DNA of 64,000 nucleotides from Prado023 sp963818445 (GTDB taxonomy: Bacteria > Actinomycetota > Actinomycetes > S36-B12 > CAIYMF01): NCBI GenBank assembly GCA_963818445.1, contig CAWFSG010000017.1, positions 124,001-188,000 of the forward strand, read 5' to 3'. The notes under the pieces were generated by a model, which had not been told where the DNA came from, ran no database searches, and saw only the letters and a list, made by a program, of their open reading frames with translations. Both the position numbers and the translations under genes were made by a program. Shown here one piece after another: positions 22,613 through 31,570 of this stretch (positions within the stretch are counted from its first letter, which is position 1; the number at the start of each line of letters is the position of its first letter).

Positions 22613-23506
22613 TCACAGGACCGGGACCGGCTCCGACTCCTCAGGGGACGTCCGGCTGGCCAGCACGCCCTGCAGGAACAGCCCCGTCAGGATCACCAGC
22701 ACGCCGATGACCTCCACCGCCACCAGGGTCTCGCCGAGGACGGCCACGCCGAGCACGGTGGCGATGACGGGGTCGGTGAGCATCAGCGTGGTTGCCGGAC
22801 CTGGGGTCAGGGTGCGCATGCCCCGGGTGAGCAGGACGTTGGCCAGGCCCATCGTGGCCACTCCGAGGTAGAGGGCCATCGCAGCCCCCGACGGTGTCGC
22901 GATCCACGACATCGGCTGGGTCGCCAGCAGGGGCAGGAGGAGCGCCCCGCCGAGGACGAAGCTGCCGGTCGGCACCTCGAGCGCCCCCACGCCCCGATCG
23001 AGCTGGATGCGCGCGGCCACGTTGTACCCGGCGATGCACAGCCCGGCTCCCAGGGCCAGGAGGAACCCGACGGCGCTGCCCCCGGTCAGGCCGGGGGTGG
23101 TGAGCAGGCCGAGGCCAGTCAGGCAGACCAGCGTCGCGGCCAGCCAGCCCAGGGTCGGTCGGTGCCGCAGGACGGCCCAGCCGACGAGGCCCGCGAACAG
23201 CGGCGCGCTGCCCACCGCGACCAGCGTGCCGAGCGCCACCCCGGCCCTGGCGACCCCGGCGAAGAAGAACAGCTGGTAGGCGCCGGCCGTGCACGCGGTG
23301 ACCAGCATCGCCGGGGTGCGCCACAGCGGGATGAGCCTGCGGGGCGATGACCCGAGCAGGGGCATCGCGAGCAGCAGCACGACGGCGCCGACGACGATCC
23401 GGACGATGCCGACCCCCAGCGGGGTGCTGCCCGTCGGACCCAGCGCCTGCGCCGTGCCCGCGGTCCCGAACAGCGCCCCAGCGGCCACCACGAGCAGGAC
23501 GGGCAT
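22613..23506 (-). CDS. EamA/DMT-family transporter
   Basis: 297 residues with ten predicted transmembrane helices in two EamA halves, starting MPVLLVVAAGALFGTAGTAQ and repeating VAVGSAPLFAGLVGWAVL and TLMLTDPVIATVLGVAVLGE. The drug/metabolite transporter superfamily exports amino acids, nucleosides or small metabolites; substrate unknown. The ATG at 23506 is preferred over an upstream start that would include the 34-base duplicated sequence. Divergent from purF. Confidence 0.9.
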   Translation of the reverse strand: MPVLLVVAAGALFGTAGTAQALGPTGSTPLGVGIVRIVVGAVVLLLAMPLLGSSPRRLIPLWRTPAMLVTACTAGAYQLFFFAGVARAGVALGTLVAVGSAPLFAGLVGWAVLRHRPTLGWLAATLVCLTGLGLLTTPGLTGGSAVGFLLALGAGLCIAGYNVAARIQLDRGVGALEVPTGSFVLGGALLLPLLATQPMSWIATPSGAAMALYLGVATMGLANVLLTRGMRTLTPGPATTLMLTDPVIATVLGVAVLGETLVAVEVIGVLVILTGLFLQGVLASRTSPEESEPVPVL

Positions 23507-23509
23507 CCG

Positions 23510-23578
23510 GGTGGCGGGCACGGGACCCGAGGCTACGCCCACGTGGTGGCGGGCACGGGACCCGAGGCTACGCCCACG
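23510..23578. repeat. Tandem duplication of 34 bp in the purF / EamA divergent region
   Basis: Two perfect copies of a 34-base sequence (23510-23543 and 23545-23578, period 35), each running from GGTGGCGGGCACGG to CTACGCCCACG. The pair fills the space between the divergent starts at 23506 and 23626. It may duplicate a regulatory site or simply be a recent slip; an assembly artefact is also possible. Confidence 0.85.
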
Positions 23579-23625
23579 GGGCTGGGGCGTTCACCCGACC
23601 CGGCCGGGGCACCTAGACTGCATCC

Positions 23626-25113
23626 GTGCCGCGCGGCGATGGGATGCTCACCCACGAGCTCGACCCCCACGATCAGGGGCCGCAGGATGCGTGCGGCGTC
23701 TTCGGGGTGTGGGCGCGCGACGAGGAGGTCGCCAAGCTCACCTACTTCGGCCTCTACGCGCTGCAGCACCGGGGCCAGGAGTCGGCCGGCATGGCCGTCA
23801 GCGACGGTCACCAGATCATGGTCTACAAGGAGATGGGCCTGGTCTCGCAGGTCTTCACCGAGGGTGTCCTCGCGTCGCTGCAGGGTCACGTTGCCATCGG
23901 TCACTGCCGCTACTCCACGACCGGGTCCAGCGTCTGGGAGAACGCCCAGCCGACGTTCCGCTCGACCGCCACCGGCCACCTGGCACTGGGCCACAACGGA
24001 AACCTGACGAACACCCACGAGCTCGCCGAACGGGTCGCGGAAGCCGAGACGCGGTCCGGTGTCCTGCCCCTGGGCACGCTGATGCACTCCACCTCGGACA
24101 CCGAGCTGCTCACCGCACTGCTGGCCGCGCACCAGGGCGAGTCGATGCTCAGCGCCGCAGTCGACGAGCTCCCGCACGTGCGCGGGGCCTTCAGCCTGGT
24201 CTTCATGGACGACAACACGCTCTACGCAGCCCGGGACCCGCAGGGCATCCGCCCGCTGGTGATCGGCCGGCTGGAGCGCGGCGGTTGGATCGTGGCCTCG
24301 GAGTCCGCCGCCCTGGACATCGTCGGAGCGACGTTCGTGCGCGAGGTCGAGCCCGGTGAGGTCATCGCGATCGACGAGCGTGGGCTGCGCAGCGACCGGT
24401 TCGCCCCCGCGGAGCCCAAGGGCTGCCTGTTCGAGTTCGTCTACCTCGCCCGGCCGGACACCCGGATCTCCGACCGCAGCGTGCACGCCACCCGCGTGGA
24501 GATCGGCCGCACGCTGTACCGCGAGCACCCGGTCGAGGCCGACCTGGTCATCCCGACGCCCGAGTCCGGTACCCCCGCCGCCGTCGGGTACGCGCAGGCC
24601 AGCGGGATCCCCTTCGCGCAGGGGCTGGTGAAGAACGCCTATGTGGGGCGCACCTTCATCCAGCCCTCCCAGACCATCCGCCAGCTGGGCATCCGGCTGA
24701 AGCTGAACCCCCTGCGCGACGTCATCGAGGGCAAGCGCCTGGTGGTCGTCGACGACTCGATCGTCCGCGGCAACACCCAGCGGGCCATCGTGCGGATGCT
24801 GCGCGAGTCGGGCGCGGCCGAGGTGCACGTCCGGATCTCCAGTCCGCCGGTGCTGTGGCCGTGCTTCTACGGGATCGATTTCGCGACCCGGACCGAGCTG
24901 ATCGCCAATGACCGCACGGTGGAGCAGATCCGCGCCTCCCTGGGTGCGAACTCCCTGGGGTATGTCTCCCTCGAGGGCCTGACCGACGCGACGAGCCTGG
25001 GGGCGAAGAACCTGTGCCGCGCGTGCTTCGACGGCGTGTACCCGATCGCCCTGCCCGAGCCCGAGCTGTTGGGCAAGTACCTGCTTGAGGCCGAGGAGGT
25101 GGCCGCCCCGTGA
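23626..25113 (+). CDS. purF: Amidophosphoribosyltransferase
   Basis: First committed enzyme of purine synthesis: PRPP plus glutamine gives phosphoribosylamine. The class II glutaminase domain starts at Cys23 (DACGVFGVWA) after a propeptide that should be removed. LQHRGQESAG and GHNGNLTN follow. The phosphoribosyltransferase domain has the PRPP loop VVVDDSIVRGNTQRAIV near residue 370. The C-terminal cysteines (KNLCRACFDG) resemble the metal-cluster type of the family. GTG start; ATG at 23644 is an alternative. The stop overlaps purM (GTGA). Confidence 0.97.
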   Translation: MPRGDGMLTHELDPHDQGPQDACGVFGVWARDEEVAKLTYFGLYALQHRGQESAGMAVSDGHQIMVYKEMGLVSQVFTEGVLASLQGHVAIGHCRYSTTGSSVWENAQPTFRSTATGHLALGHNGNLTNTHELAERVAEAETRSGVLPLGTLMHSTSDTELLTALLAAHQGESMLSAAVDELPHVRGAFSLVFMDDNTLYAARDPQGIRPLVIGRLERGGWIVASESAALDIVGATFVREVEPGEVIAIDERGLRSDRFAPAEPKGCLFEFVYLARPDTRISDRSVHATRVEIGRTLYREHPVEADLVIPTPESGTPAAVGYAQASGIPFAQGLVKNAYVGRTFIQPSQTIRQLGIRLKLNPLRDVIEGKRLVVVDDSIVRGNTQRAIVRMLRESGAAEVHVRISSPPVLWPCFYGIDFATRTELIANDRTVEQIRASLGANSLGYVSLEGLTDATSLGAKNLCRACFDGVYPIALPEPELLGKYLLEAEEVAAP

Positions 25114-26234
25114 GCCCCATGAGCGACCCAGCAGGCCACAACGGTGCCGGGGGAGCCACGTACGCCGCCGCCGGTGTGGACGTCGAGGCCGGCGAGCGCG
25201 CCGTCGAGCTGATGCGCTCGGCGATCGCTCGCGCCCAGCGCCCCGAGGTCGTCGGCGGCGTCGGTGGCTTCGCCGGGCTGTTCGACGCCTCCGCGCTCAC
25301 CCGCTTCCGCCGGCCGCTGCTGGCCACGTCCACCGACGGCGTCGGCACCAAGATCGACGTCGCGCGGCGGATGGACGTCCACGACACCATCGGGATCGAC
25401 CTGGTGGCGATGGTCGTCGACGACCTCGTCGTGTGCGGCGCCGAGCCGCTGTTCATGACCGACTACATCGCCGTGGGCAGCGTGGTCCCCGAGCGGGTGG
25501 CCGCGATCGTCACCGGAATCGCTGAGGGCTGCCGCCGCGCCGGGGTCGCGCTGGTCGGCGGGGAGACCGCCGAGCACCCTGGGCTCCTCGCCCCCGACGA
25601 GTACGACGTGGCCGGGGCCGGCACGGGCGTGGTCGAGGCCGACGAGCTCCTCGGACCGGACCGGGTCCGCGAGGGTGACGTCCTGGTCGCGATGGCCTCC
25701 AGCGGCCTGCACTCCAACGGTTACTCGTTGGCACGCCACGTGCTGTTCGACCGGGCCGGATGGGCCTTGGACCGGCACGTTCCCGAACTGGGTCGCTCCC
25801 TCGGCGAGGAACTGCTCGAGCCGACCAGGATCTACGCCCTCGACATCCTCGACCTGATCTCCGCGGGCGGGGTGCACGCGGTGTCGCACATCACCGGTGG
25901 CGGGATCGCGGCCAACGTCGCCCGGGTCCTGCCCAGCGGGATGCACGGGGAGATCGTCCGGGCGTCCTGGACGCCGCCGCCGATCTTCAGCCTGATCGGC
26001 GAGCTCGGCGGGGTCGCCCTGACCGAGCGGGAGAAGACGTTCAACGAGGGCTTGGGCATGGTTGCCGTGATGGCGCCCGATGCGGTCGCCGCCGGTGTCC
26101 GTCGCCTGGCATCCCGGGGGGTTCCCGCGTGGGTGTGCGGGCACGTCCGGGCAGCCACGGCCGGGGATTCCTCGGACTCGCGGGCCAAGGGTGGGGTGGG
26201 CGGATCGGTGACCCTGGTGGGTGCGCACGCCTGA
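25110..26234 (+). CDS. purM: Phosphoribosylformylglycinamidine cyclo-ligase (AIR synthetase)
   Basis: Closes the imidazole ring using ATP, following PurL. 374 residues, slightly longer than the common 350. Motifs seen: GVGGFAGLF, LLATSTDGVGTK with IDVARRM, DLVAMVVDDLVVCGAEPLF, VGGETAEHPG, MASSGLHSNGYSLAR and HITGGGIAANVARVLP. Overlaps purF by four bases, so translation is coupled; GTG 25110 or ATG 25119 are possible starts. Confidence 0.97.
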   Translation: MSPMSDPAGHNGAGGATYAAAGVDVEAGERAVELMRSAIARAQRPEVVGGVGGFAGLFDASALTRFRRPLLATSTDGVGTKIDVARRMDVHDTIGIDLVAMVVDDLVVCGAEPLFMTDYIAVGSVVPERVAAIVTGIAEGCRRAGVALVGGETAEHPGLLAPDEYDVAGAGTGVVEADELLGPDRVREGDVLVAMASSGLHSNGYSLARHVLFDRAGWALDRHVPELGRSLGEELLEPTRIYALDILDLISAGGVHAVSHITGGGIAANVARVLPSGMHGEIVRASWTPPPIFSLIGELGGVALTEREKTFNEGLGMVAVMAPDAVAAGVRRLASRGVPAWVCGHVRAATAGDSSDSRAKGGVGGSVTLVGAHA

Positions 26235-26344
26235 CGCGGCGCCTCACGCCGCGTGACTCCAACGTCCAGCGGCACGGCACGTCGCGCGATATCACGGCAC
26301 ACCGCTCCGTTGAGGGGCGCGGTTGAGGTCGTCGAGTCCGCGCG

Positions 26345-26578
26345 TCAGCGGCTGCTCGGCGCTCCTTCGTCGTCCTCGTCCTCGTCCTCGGCCTCCACGT
26401 ACTTCGCGTAGGGATCGTCGAAGTCGGAGTCCTCGGCGAAGTCATCACCCTCGTCGGACTCATAGGGAGTTGCCCCTGCGAGCTCGGCCTGGAGTCGCTC
26501 CAGGTCCGTGGTCGGGCCGCCGTACTTCAACTGGCGGGCCACCTTCGTCTGCTTGGCCTTGGCTCGGCCGCGCCCCAT
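26345..26578 (-). CDS. DUF3073 family protein
   Basis: 77 residues: a basic head MGRGRAKAKQTKVARQLKY, then a very acidic tail (SDEGDDFAEDSDFDDPY, EAEDEDEDDEG). This is DUF3073, found between purM and bldC in many actinobacteria, which is exactly the order here. Function unknown. Start at 26578 fixed by family N-terminus. Confidence 0.93.
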   Translation of the reverse strand: MGRGRAKAKQTKVARQLKYGGPTTDLERLQAELAGATPYESDEGDDFAEDSDFDDPYAKYVEAEDEDEDDEGAPSSR

Positions 26579-26894
26579 GGCTCGACCCCCTCCTCCGGTG
26601 CGATCCCGGGCGGTGCGTGTGCTCCGGCGTGACACGTCATCCACGCCTCGCTGCCGAGGCGTGATCGGGCACATACTACCTGCACGCTGGGTCACGTGCC
26701 CGTCTCATCGTCACGGTGCCGGGGCGTTTGTCTCACCGGGCGGCCCACCACTTCCCGGCGTGGCGTTGCGGCCAAGCGGAGTAATGCTCTGCAAAAATGT
26801 CCTCCCCGTGTTGATGAGTCGTGGGTCTCGGTGCCATGCTCTGGGCAGATGCCCGTTTGAGTACGTTCTGTGAACAATCACCGAGGAGTCCGCT
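26579..26894. other. Divergent control region between DUF3073 gene and bldC
   Basis: No gene seen in 316 bases. On the minus strand TAGTAT (about 26675-26680) could be the -10 box for the DUF3073 gene. Towards bldC the sequence becomes less GC-rich (ATGCTCTGCAAAAATGTC, TTGAGTACGTTCTGTGAACA), consistent with a promoter. A separate hairpin lies at 26642-26663. Confidence 0.45.
26642..26663 (-). promoter_or_regulatory. Leader hairpin of the DUF3073 gene
   Basis: Perfect 9-base arms CACGCCTCG and CGAGGCGTG around CTGC. It lies between the proposed -10 box and the DUF3073 start, so it would be in the 5' leader of that mRNA. Role unknown. Confidence 0.4.
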
Positions 26895-27122
26895 ATGGCT
26901 GCACGACAGCAGGAAGTGGAACCGCTGCTCACCCCGGCCGAGGTCGCAGCACTGTTCCGCGTCGACCCCAAGACCGTGACCCGGTGGGCGAACTCGGGAA
27001 AGCTGACGTCCATCCGCACCCTCGGCGGGCATCGTCGCTACCTGGAGAGCGAGGTGCGCGGGCTCCTCGAGAGCATCCCCGCACCACGAAACGGCATGTC
27101 GGAGGACACCCCCGCCGGGTAG
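26895..27122 (+). CDS. bldC: BldC-like MerR-family DNA-binding protein
   Basis: A 75-residue single-domain winged-helix regulator. The recognisable core is LLTPAEVAALFRVDPKTVTR, WANSGKLTSIRTLGGHRRY and a short C-terminal helix. BldC controls developmental and vegetative genes in Streptomyces by head-to-tail cooperative binding. Position after purM-DUF3073 is the conserved one. AGGAG precedes the ATG by about eight bases. The ending SEDTPAG is not conserved. Confidence 0.95.
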   Translation: MAARQQEVEPLLTPAEVAALFRVDPKTVTRWANSGKLTSIRTLGGHRRYLESEVRGLLESIPAPRNGMSEDTPAG

Positions 27123-27170
27123 CTGCGCCAGTCGAGGACTCCACACCAGCGGCGCGACCACTCGCGCCCA

Positions 27171-28523
27171 TCAGCGGGTCGCACCCGTCACCAGCCAGTC
27201 GTTTCCGCGCACCCGCCAGAGGAATGCCCCAGCCCGCGCGAGCATGAACACCGTGAGGGCCCACCACAACGCAGTCACGCTTCCCTGGGTGTGCAGCACC
27301 CACCATGCCGCGGGGGTGAAGGCAGCCAGCGCCAGAAGTTGGGCCCACACGAGGAATCGGGCGTCGCCTGCGCCCAGCAGCACGCCGTCGAGGACGAAGA
27401 CGACGCCAGCAAGTGGCTGCTGGAGGGCCACCACGACCAGGGCCGCGGCGACCATGGCCTGGACGATCGGGTCGTCGCCGAACAGCCCGGGCACCCACCC
27501 GCGCACGGCCAGGACCACGCACATCAGGATCACCCCGAGCCAGACCCCCCACCGGGTCATCTGCCAGGTCACGGCCCTGGCCGTCCCCACGGATCCGGCC
27601 CCGAGATGGCGCCCGAGTAGAGCCTGGCCGGCGATCGCGAGGGCATCCATGCCCAGGGCCAGCAGGTACCAGATGGTGAAGGTCACGTAGTAGGCGGCCA
27701 GTTCGGCGTCCCCGAGGCGAGCGGCCACGACGACGGCCAGGACGAACACCGCGCGCAGGGCCACGGTGCGCCAGAACAGTGGGATGGAGCCACGGGCAGC
27801 CACCAGGACTCCGGATCTGCTGGGACGCAGCGAGGCCCCGTGCCTGCGCGCCCGCCGGGATAGCTCCCACAGGAACAGGCCGGCCGCGACTGCCTCCGCG
27901 ACAACCGTGGCCCACGCCGACCCGGTGATCCCCCATCGGGCGACGAGCACAAGGTAGGCGGCCAGCGCGAGGTTCGTGCTCACAGCGGCAAGGGTGACCC
28001 ACAGGGTCGTTGCGGTGTCCTGCAGGCCCCGCAGGACACCGATCGCAGCCATGGCTGCCAGGGCGAACGGGAACGCGAGGCTGATGGTTCGCAGGTAGGC
28101 CAGGGCCTCGGGTGTCGTGGCCGGCGAGGTGCCGATCCACGCAAGGAGATCCGGGGCCAGCGCCCACGTTCCGGCGGTCGCGGCGAGGCCGAGCACCAGG
28201 CCCAGGGCCACCCCCTCGATCCCGTCGCTGATACCGGCCGCGACCTGACCGGCGCCCACCCGTCGGGCCACCACCGCCGTCGTGCCGTACGCCAGGAAGA
28301 TGGCCAGCCCGGTGACGGTCGTGAACACCTGGGCACCGGCGCCGAGGGCAGCCAGCGAGGTGGTCCCGAGCGTGGCCACGATGGCGGCGTCGATGAGGGT
28401 GAACAGCGGCTGGGCGACCAGCGCCCCGAAGGCGGGAACGGCCAACCGCAGGATCTCCCGGGCGGACGTGGCGGGTGCCGAGGGACGCGGCTCGGACCGG
28501 CCGTCGGTACCAGGGGTTGCCAC
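27171..28523 (-). CDS. MATE-family multidrug/toxin efflux transporter
   Basis: 450 residues with twelve hydrophobic helices in two six-helix halves, typical of MATE cation-coupled exporters. Typical motifs: LAVPAFGALVAQPLFTLIDA, LGTTSLAALGAGAQVF, and the second-half match AGQALLGRHLGAG. It sits closest to the DinF-like branch found in actinobacteria. Substrate unknown. Convergent with bldC (48-base gap). Confidence 0.92.
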   Translation of the reverse strand: MATPGTDGRSEPRPSAPATSAREILRLAVPAFGALVAQPLFTLIDAAIVATLGTTSLAALGAGAQVFTTVTGLAIFLAYGTTAVVARRVGAGQVAAGISDGIEGVALGLVLGLAATAGTWALAPDLLAWIGTSPATTPEALAYLRTISLAFPFALAAMAAIGVLRGLQDTATTLWVTLAAVSTNLALAAYLVLVARWGITGSAWATVVAEAVAAGLFLWELSRRARRHGASLRPSRSGVLVAARGSIPLFWRTVALRAVFVLAVVVAARLGDAELAAYYVTFTIWYLLALGMDALAIAGQALLGRHLGAGSVGTARAVTWQMTRWGVWLGVILMCVVLAVRGWVPGLFGDDPIVQAMVAAALVVVALQQPLAGVVFVLDGVLLGAGDARFLVWAQLLALAAFTPAAWWVLHTQGSVTALWWALTVFMLARAGAFLWRVRGNDWLVTGATR

Positions 28524-28575
28524 GCCGGAAACCCTAGGGCAGTCCGTGCCTCGTCCTGCCCCGCCGACGCCGGTG

Positions 28576-28827
28576 CTACGGCTGGATCACCTGCGAGACG
28601 TCGATGACGCCTGAGTAGTCACCGCTGGTGAGCACCAGGAAGGCCCAGGCTGCACAGGCCAGGATGACGAGCAGCCCGAGCAGGCCGCCGATCAGGTAGG
28701 GCAGCCACAGGCGATCCCGGGTCTCTGGGACGACGACCCCAGTCGGGCCCGTCGCTGGAGCCGTACGTTCTTGGATGGTGCCGACATACGGCGCTTGTCC
28801 GGTGGTGGGCGGCATGGTCGTGATCAT
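28576..28827 (-). CDS. Small single-pass membrane protein
   Basis: 83 residues: a Thr/Pro-rich soluble N-terminus, then one strong transmembrane helix (LPYLIGGLLGLLVILACAAW) near residues 43-68 and a short tail ending DVSQVIQP. Not recognised. It lies just upstream of the MATE gene on the same strand (52-base gap) and may be co-transcribed, but nothing shows a shared role. Confidence 0.6.
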   Translation of the reverse strand: MITTMPPTTGQAPYVGTIQERTAPATGPTGVVVPETRDRLWLPYLIGGLLGLLVILACAAWAFLVLTSGDYSGVIDVSQVIQP

Positions 28828-29004
28828 CGGGGACCACCCCCTTTCTCTGTCCCTTCTGATTCCGGTGTACCACCGGATCGTCCCGGGTGGTCAGTGCCGA
28901 AAGGACCGGATATGCCGACTGGCCACGACAAGGCGAAGGCCCTCGCGAGGGTCACGGCAGCGGCGTCGATGCCGGCCGGCGAGGGCCACGGCCGTTGCCG
29001 AGGG

Positions 29005-29475
29005 TCAGGCCAGACGCAGTCGGGCCAGCGACGCGTGCGCGGGGCCGCCGCTGATGTCGGGCACGATGCTCAGTTCGAGCAGGGTGACGCCGGTGAGGTC
29101 GACGCGGAGCTCCTCGGTCTGCCCGGTGGCGCCGTGGGGGCTGAAGTTCCATTGCTGGCGCACGATCTCGTGGACGCTCTGCCCGCTGTCGGGGGACCAG
29201 CGCAGCACGAACTCCTGGGTGCGCTCAACGTCAGGTTCGACGAACTCCACCCAGATTCGGTGCACCGCCTGGGGTTGGGTGAAGAGCAGCCGGATCGTCT
29301 GCTCCCCGGGCCCCGCGGCCCGCCAGCCTGACGTGGCACCGGGCAGCAACGCGGACTCGATGGGATGCGCGGGGTCTTCGGAGGTGATCTCCACCTGCAC
29401 GAGATCCTCGAGATCCAACCAGTCACTTGGGGGTGGGGCACCCCCCGCATCGGAGGGGATGATTCGTTTGCGCAT
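29005..29475 (-). CDS. Unknown protein with a discoidin-like beta-sandwich signature
   Basis: 156 residues starting MRKRIIPSDAGGAPPPSDWL. AGGAGG lies eight bases before the ATG, a strong ribosome site. The pattern of alternating beta strands (VQVEITSEDPAHPIESALL, QTIRLLFTQPQAVHRIWVEF, RTQEFVLRWSPDSG, HEIVRQQWNFSPHG, LLELSIVPD) resembles carbohydrate-binding discoidin/F5-8 type C folds in bacterial proteins. No signal peptide. A cytoplasmic sugar- or lipid-binding role is possible but unproven. Confidence 0.7.
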   Translation of the reverse strand: MRKRIIPSDAGGAPPPSDWLDLEDLVQVEITSEDPAHPIESALLPGATSGWRAAGPGEQTIRLLFTQPQAVHRIWVEFVEPDVERTQEFVLRWSPDSGQSVHEIVRQQWNFSPHGATGQTEELRVDLTGVTLLELSIVPDISGGPAHASLARLRLA

Positions 29476-29509
29476 GGGAATGCCTCCTGGTCTCACCGCA
29501 GGGTAGCCC

Positions 29510-29729
29510 GTGCCCGTCCACCAGGCGCAGGCCAACGCCCGCGCGCTGACCTTCACCCTGCGACATGGTCTTCCTGGCAACGGCCGACGCCGACGGCCGG
29601 CCGACGTGCTCCTACAAGGGCGGCGAGCCGGGATTCGTGCGAGTCCTGCCACGAGCGGTCTACCCGAACTGCCCCCGGTACATCCACCGCTACCAGCTGG
29701 TGGATCAGAACAGCCCGGCGCGTGGCTCC
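29510..29729 (+). pseudogene. Remnant of a pyridoxamine 5'-phosphate oxidase-like gene
   Basis: MVFLATADADGRPTCSYKGG then EPGFVRVL is a clear match to the FMN-binding core of the PNPOx-like family. It is followed at once by VYPNCPRYIHRYQLV, which normally lies some 60 residues further on. The N-terminal piece (ALTFTLRH) is in another frame. Both an internal deletion and a frame shift are therefore present, so this is a true remnant, not only a sequencing slip. Confidence 0.7.
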
Positions 29730-29842
29730 TGCGCGTCCAGCGGGTCATGCAGGCCACGCGAATCCGTGCCGAGGATCGGGGCGAGGAGCGCCAGGAGGAC
29801 CAGGAACATGAGGATCAGGATGGTTTCCATGTCGGTAATCAT
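29705..29842 (-). CDS. Very small hydrophobic membrane peptide
   Basis: 45 residues (41 if started at 29830). The hydrophobic helix ETILILMFLVLLALLAPILG is followed by GTDSR-GLHDPLDAQEPRAGLF. Short actinobacterial proteins with a single helix ending in a (F/L)GxDSR motif are common, which supports a real gene. The start at 29842 has GGGAG three bases upstream. It is divergent from the GlxA-type regulator and overlaps the tail of the oxidase remnant. Confidence 0.55.
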   Translation of the reverse strand: MITDMETILILMFLVLLALLAPILGTDSRGLHDPLDAQEPRAGLF

Positions 29843-29913
29843 CTGCTCCCACCGAATCCTGCCACCAGTGGCTGATCTGACAGGTATAGACAGATTCCTG
29901 CCAATGGGTCATC

Positions 29914-30963
29914 ATGGGCCGTATGGACAGACATCCGAGTCGGGATGGGAAGGGCGACACGACCAGCCGGGGCACCCGCCTGGCCCCGTCCCCGCCCGTG
30001 GTCGACCCGTTCCGGCGCGTGGCGGTGCTCGTGGACCACGGTGTCTCGGCCTTCGAGTTCGCGATCCCCTGCGAGGTGTTCGGCCTGGACCGATCCGACG
30101 CCGGGCTCGAGTTCGACTTCATCGTCGCCTCCCCTGCGCCCGGACCTGTTCGGGCGTCGGCTGGGTTCGAGATCACTGCCCACCACGGCCTGGCCGCCCT
30201 CGCCGACGCCGAGCTGATCGTGGTCCCCGCGTTCGGGCTCGACTACCGAGTCAGCCCCGAGCTGGCCCGCGCACTGCACGACGGCGTCGATCGTGGCGCC
30301 ACGGTGATGAGCCTGTGCAGCGGGGCCTTCGTGCTGGCTGAGGCAGGTCTCCTGCGTGGACGGCGGGCGACCACGCATTGGAAGTACACCGACCTGATGC
30401 GCACCCGATACCCGGATGTCGAGCTGATCCCCGACGTGCTCTACGTGCACGACGGCCCGATCCTGACCTGCGCCGGCACCGCCGCTGGGATCGACGGCAG
30501 CCTCTACCTGATCCGGGCGGCCTTCGGCTCGCAGGCAGCTGTGGCCGTGGCCCGGCGGATGGTCGTGCCGCCCCAGCGCGACGGCGGCCAGGCGCAGTTC
30601 ATCGCCACCCCTGTGCGTCCTGTGACCGCCGACTCCCTGGCCCCGGTGCTCGACTGGGCGCTGTCCCACCTGGGCGAACCCCTTGACGTGGCGAGGTTGG
30701 CGCGCAGGGCGGGGATGAGCGACCGGACGTTCGCGCGCCGGTTCCGCGACGAGACGGGGACCACACCCCACCAGTGGCTGGTCCGCCAGCGGGTGGCGAT
30801 GGCCGACACCCTGCTCGAGCGTGGCGGCCTGAGCGTGGAGCAGGTCGCCCAGACGTGCGGGTTCGGGTCAGCCGCGGTCCTGCGCCAGCACTTCGTCCGC
30901 ATCCGCGGCACCACCCCCACCAGCTACCGCCGCGCCTTCGCCCCACCGTCCCCGGTGCGCTGA
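29914..30963 (+). CDS. GlxA-family transcriptional regulator (DJ-1/PfpI + AraC HTH)
   Basis: 349 residues. Residues 30-200 form a DJ-1/PfpI amidotransferase-like domain (VAVLVDHGVSAFEFAIPCEV; the elbow SLCSGAFVLAEAGLL with Cys near 130; TTHW). Residues 235-340 form an AraC-type pair of helix-turn-helices (LDVARLARRAGMSDRTFARR and SVEQVAQTCGFGSAAVLRQH). Such regulators commonly control catabolic or stress genes; target unknown. ATG 29914 or 29923 can serve as start. Confidence 0.92.
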   Translation: MGRMDRHPSRDGKGDTTSRGTRLAPSPPVVDPFRRVAVLVDHGVSAFEFAIPCEVFGLDRSDAGLEFDFIVASPAPGPVRASAGFEITAHHGLAALADAELIVVPAFGLDYRVSPELARALHDGVDRGATVMSLCSGAFVLAEAGLLRGRRATTHWKYTDLMRTRYPDVELIPDVLYVHDGPILTCAGTAAGIDGSLYLIRAAFGSQAAVAVARRMVVPPQRDGGQAQFIATPVRPVTADSLAPVLDWALSHLGEPLDVARLARRAGMSDRTFARRFRDETGTTPHQWLVRQRVAMADTLLERGGLSVEQVAQTCGFGSAAVLRQHFVRIRGTTPTSYRRAFAPPSPVR

Positions 30964-31093
30964 CTCCTGCGTCGCTGCCGGGCGCCGGGCGTGCCCAACC
31001 GCGACGACGGCACGTGCGCGTGCAGGTCTCCCTCCCGGTCGGATCCTCACCGGTGGGGATGCGCATCCGCACCAACAGGTGTTTGGTGAGGAC

Positions 31094-31570
31094 GTGCCTC
31101 CCCCGTCGAGCGCTGCCCTTCTCGCCTTCAACCTTGCGGACTCAGGTGAGGTACGAGTGTTCCTCGGTCACATGGGCGGGCCTTTCTGGGAGTCGAGGGA
31201 CGCCGGTGGCTGGTCGATCCCGAAGGGTGAGTACGACGCTGCTGTCGAGGATCCGATGGATGCCGCGCGACGGGAGTTCGCCGAGGAGATCGGTGTGCCC
31301 GCCCCCGAGGGAGACCTGATCGATCTGGGGGTTCACGTGCAACCCAGTGGGAAGCACATCCGATGCTTCGCCGTCGCCGCCCAGGAGTCGGTGCGCTATG
31401 TGGCCAGCAACGAGTTCACCCTCGAATGGCCTCGCCGCTCCGGGGTCGTACGGAGCTTCCCGGAGATCGACCGCGCTGAGTGGTTCACCCTGGCCGAGGC
31501 GTCGTACAAGCTGGTGTCCGGGCAGGTGCCGATACTTGGCGTCCTTGCTCAGACGCTGCAGACGCGGTGA
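31094..31570 (+). CDS. NUDIX hydrolase
   Basis: About 158 residues. The Nudix box is EDPMDAARREFAEEIGV with the metal-binding REFAEE; relative to the classical spacing the segment GEYDAAVEDP holds one extra residue before the first conserved Glu. GGWSIPKGEY marks the subfamily of small actinobacterial Nudix proteins with open substrate. The start at GTG 31094 (VPPPSSAALLAF) is chosen because GGTGAGG lies just upstream; a GTG at 31079 has no ribosome site. Confidence 0.88.
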   Translation: MPPPSSAALLAFNLADSGEVRVFLGHMGGPFWESRDAGGWSIPKGEYDAAVEDPMDAARREFAEEIGVPAPEGDLIDLGVHVQPSGKHIRCFAVAAQESVRYVASNEFTLEWPRRSGVVRSFPEIDRAEWFTLAEASYKLVSGQVPILGVLAQTLQTR

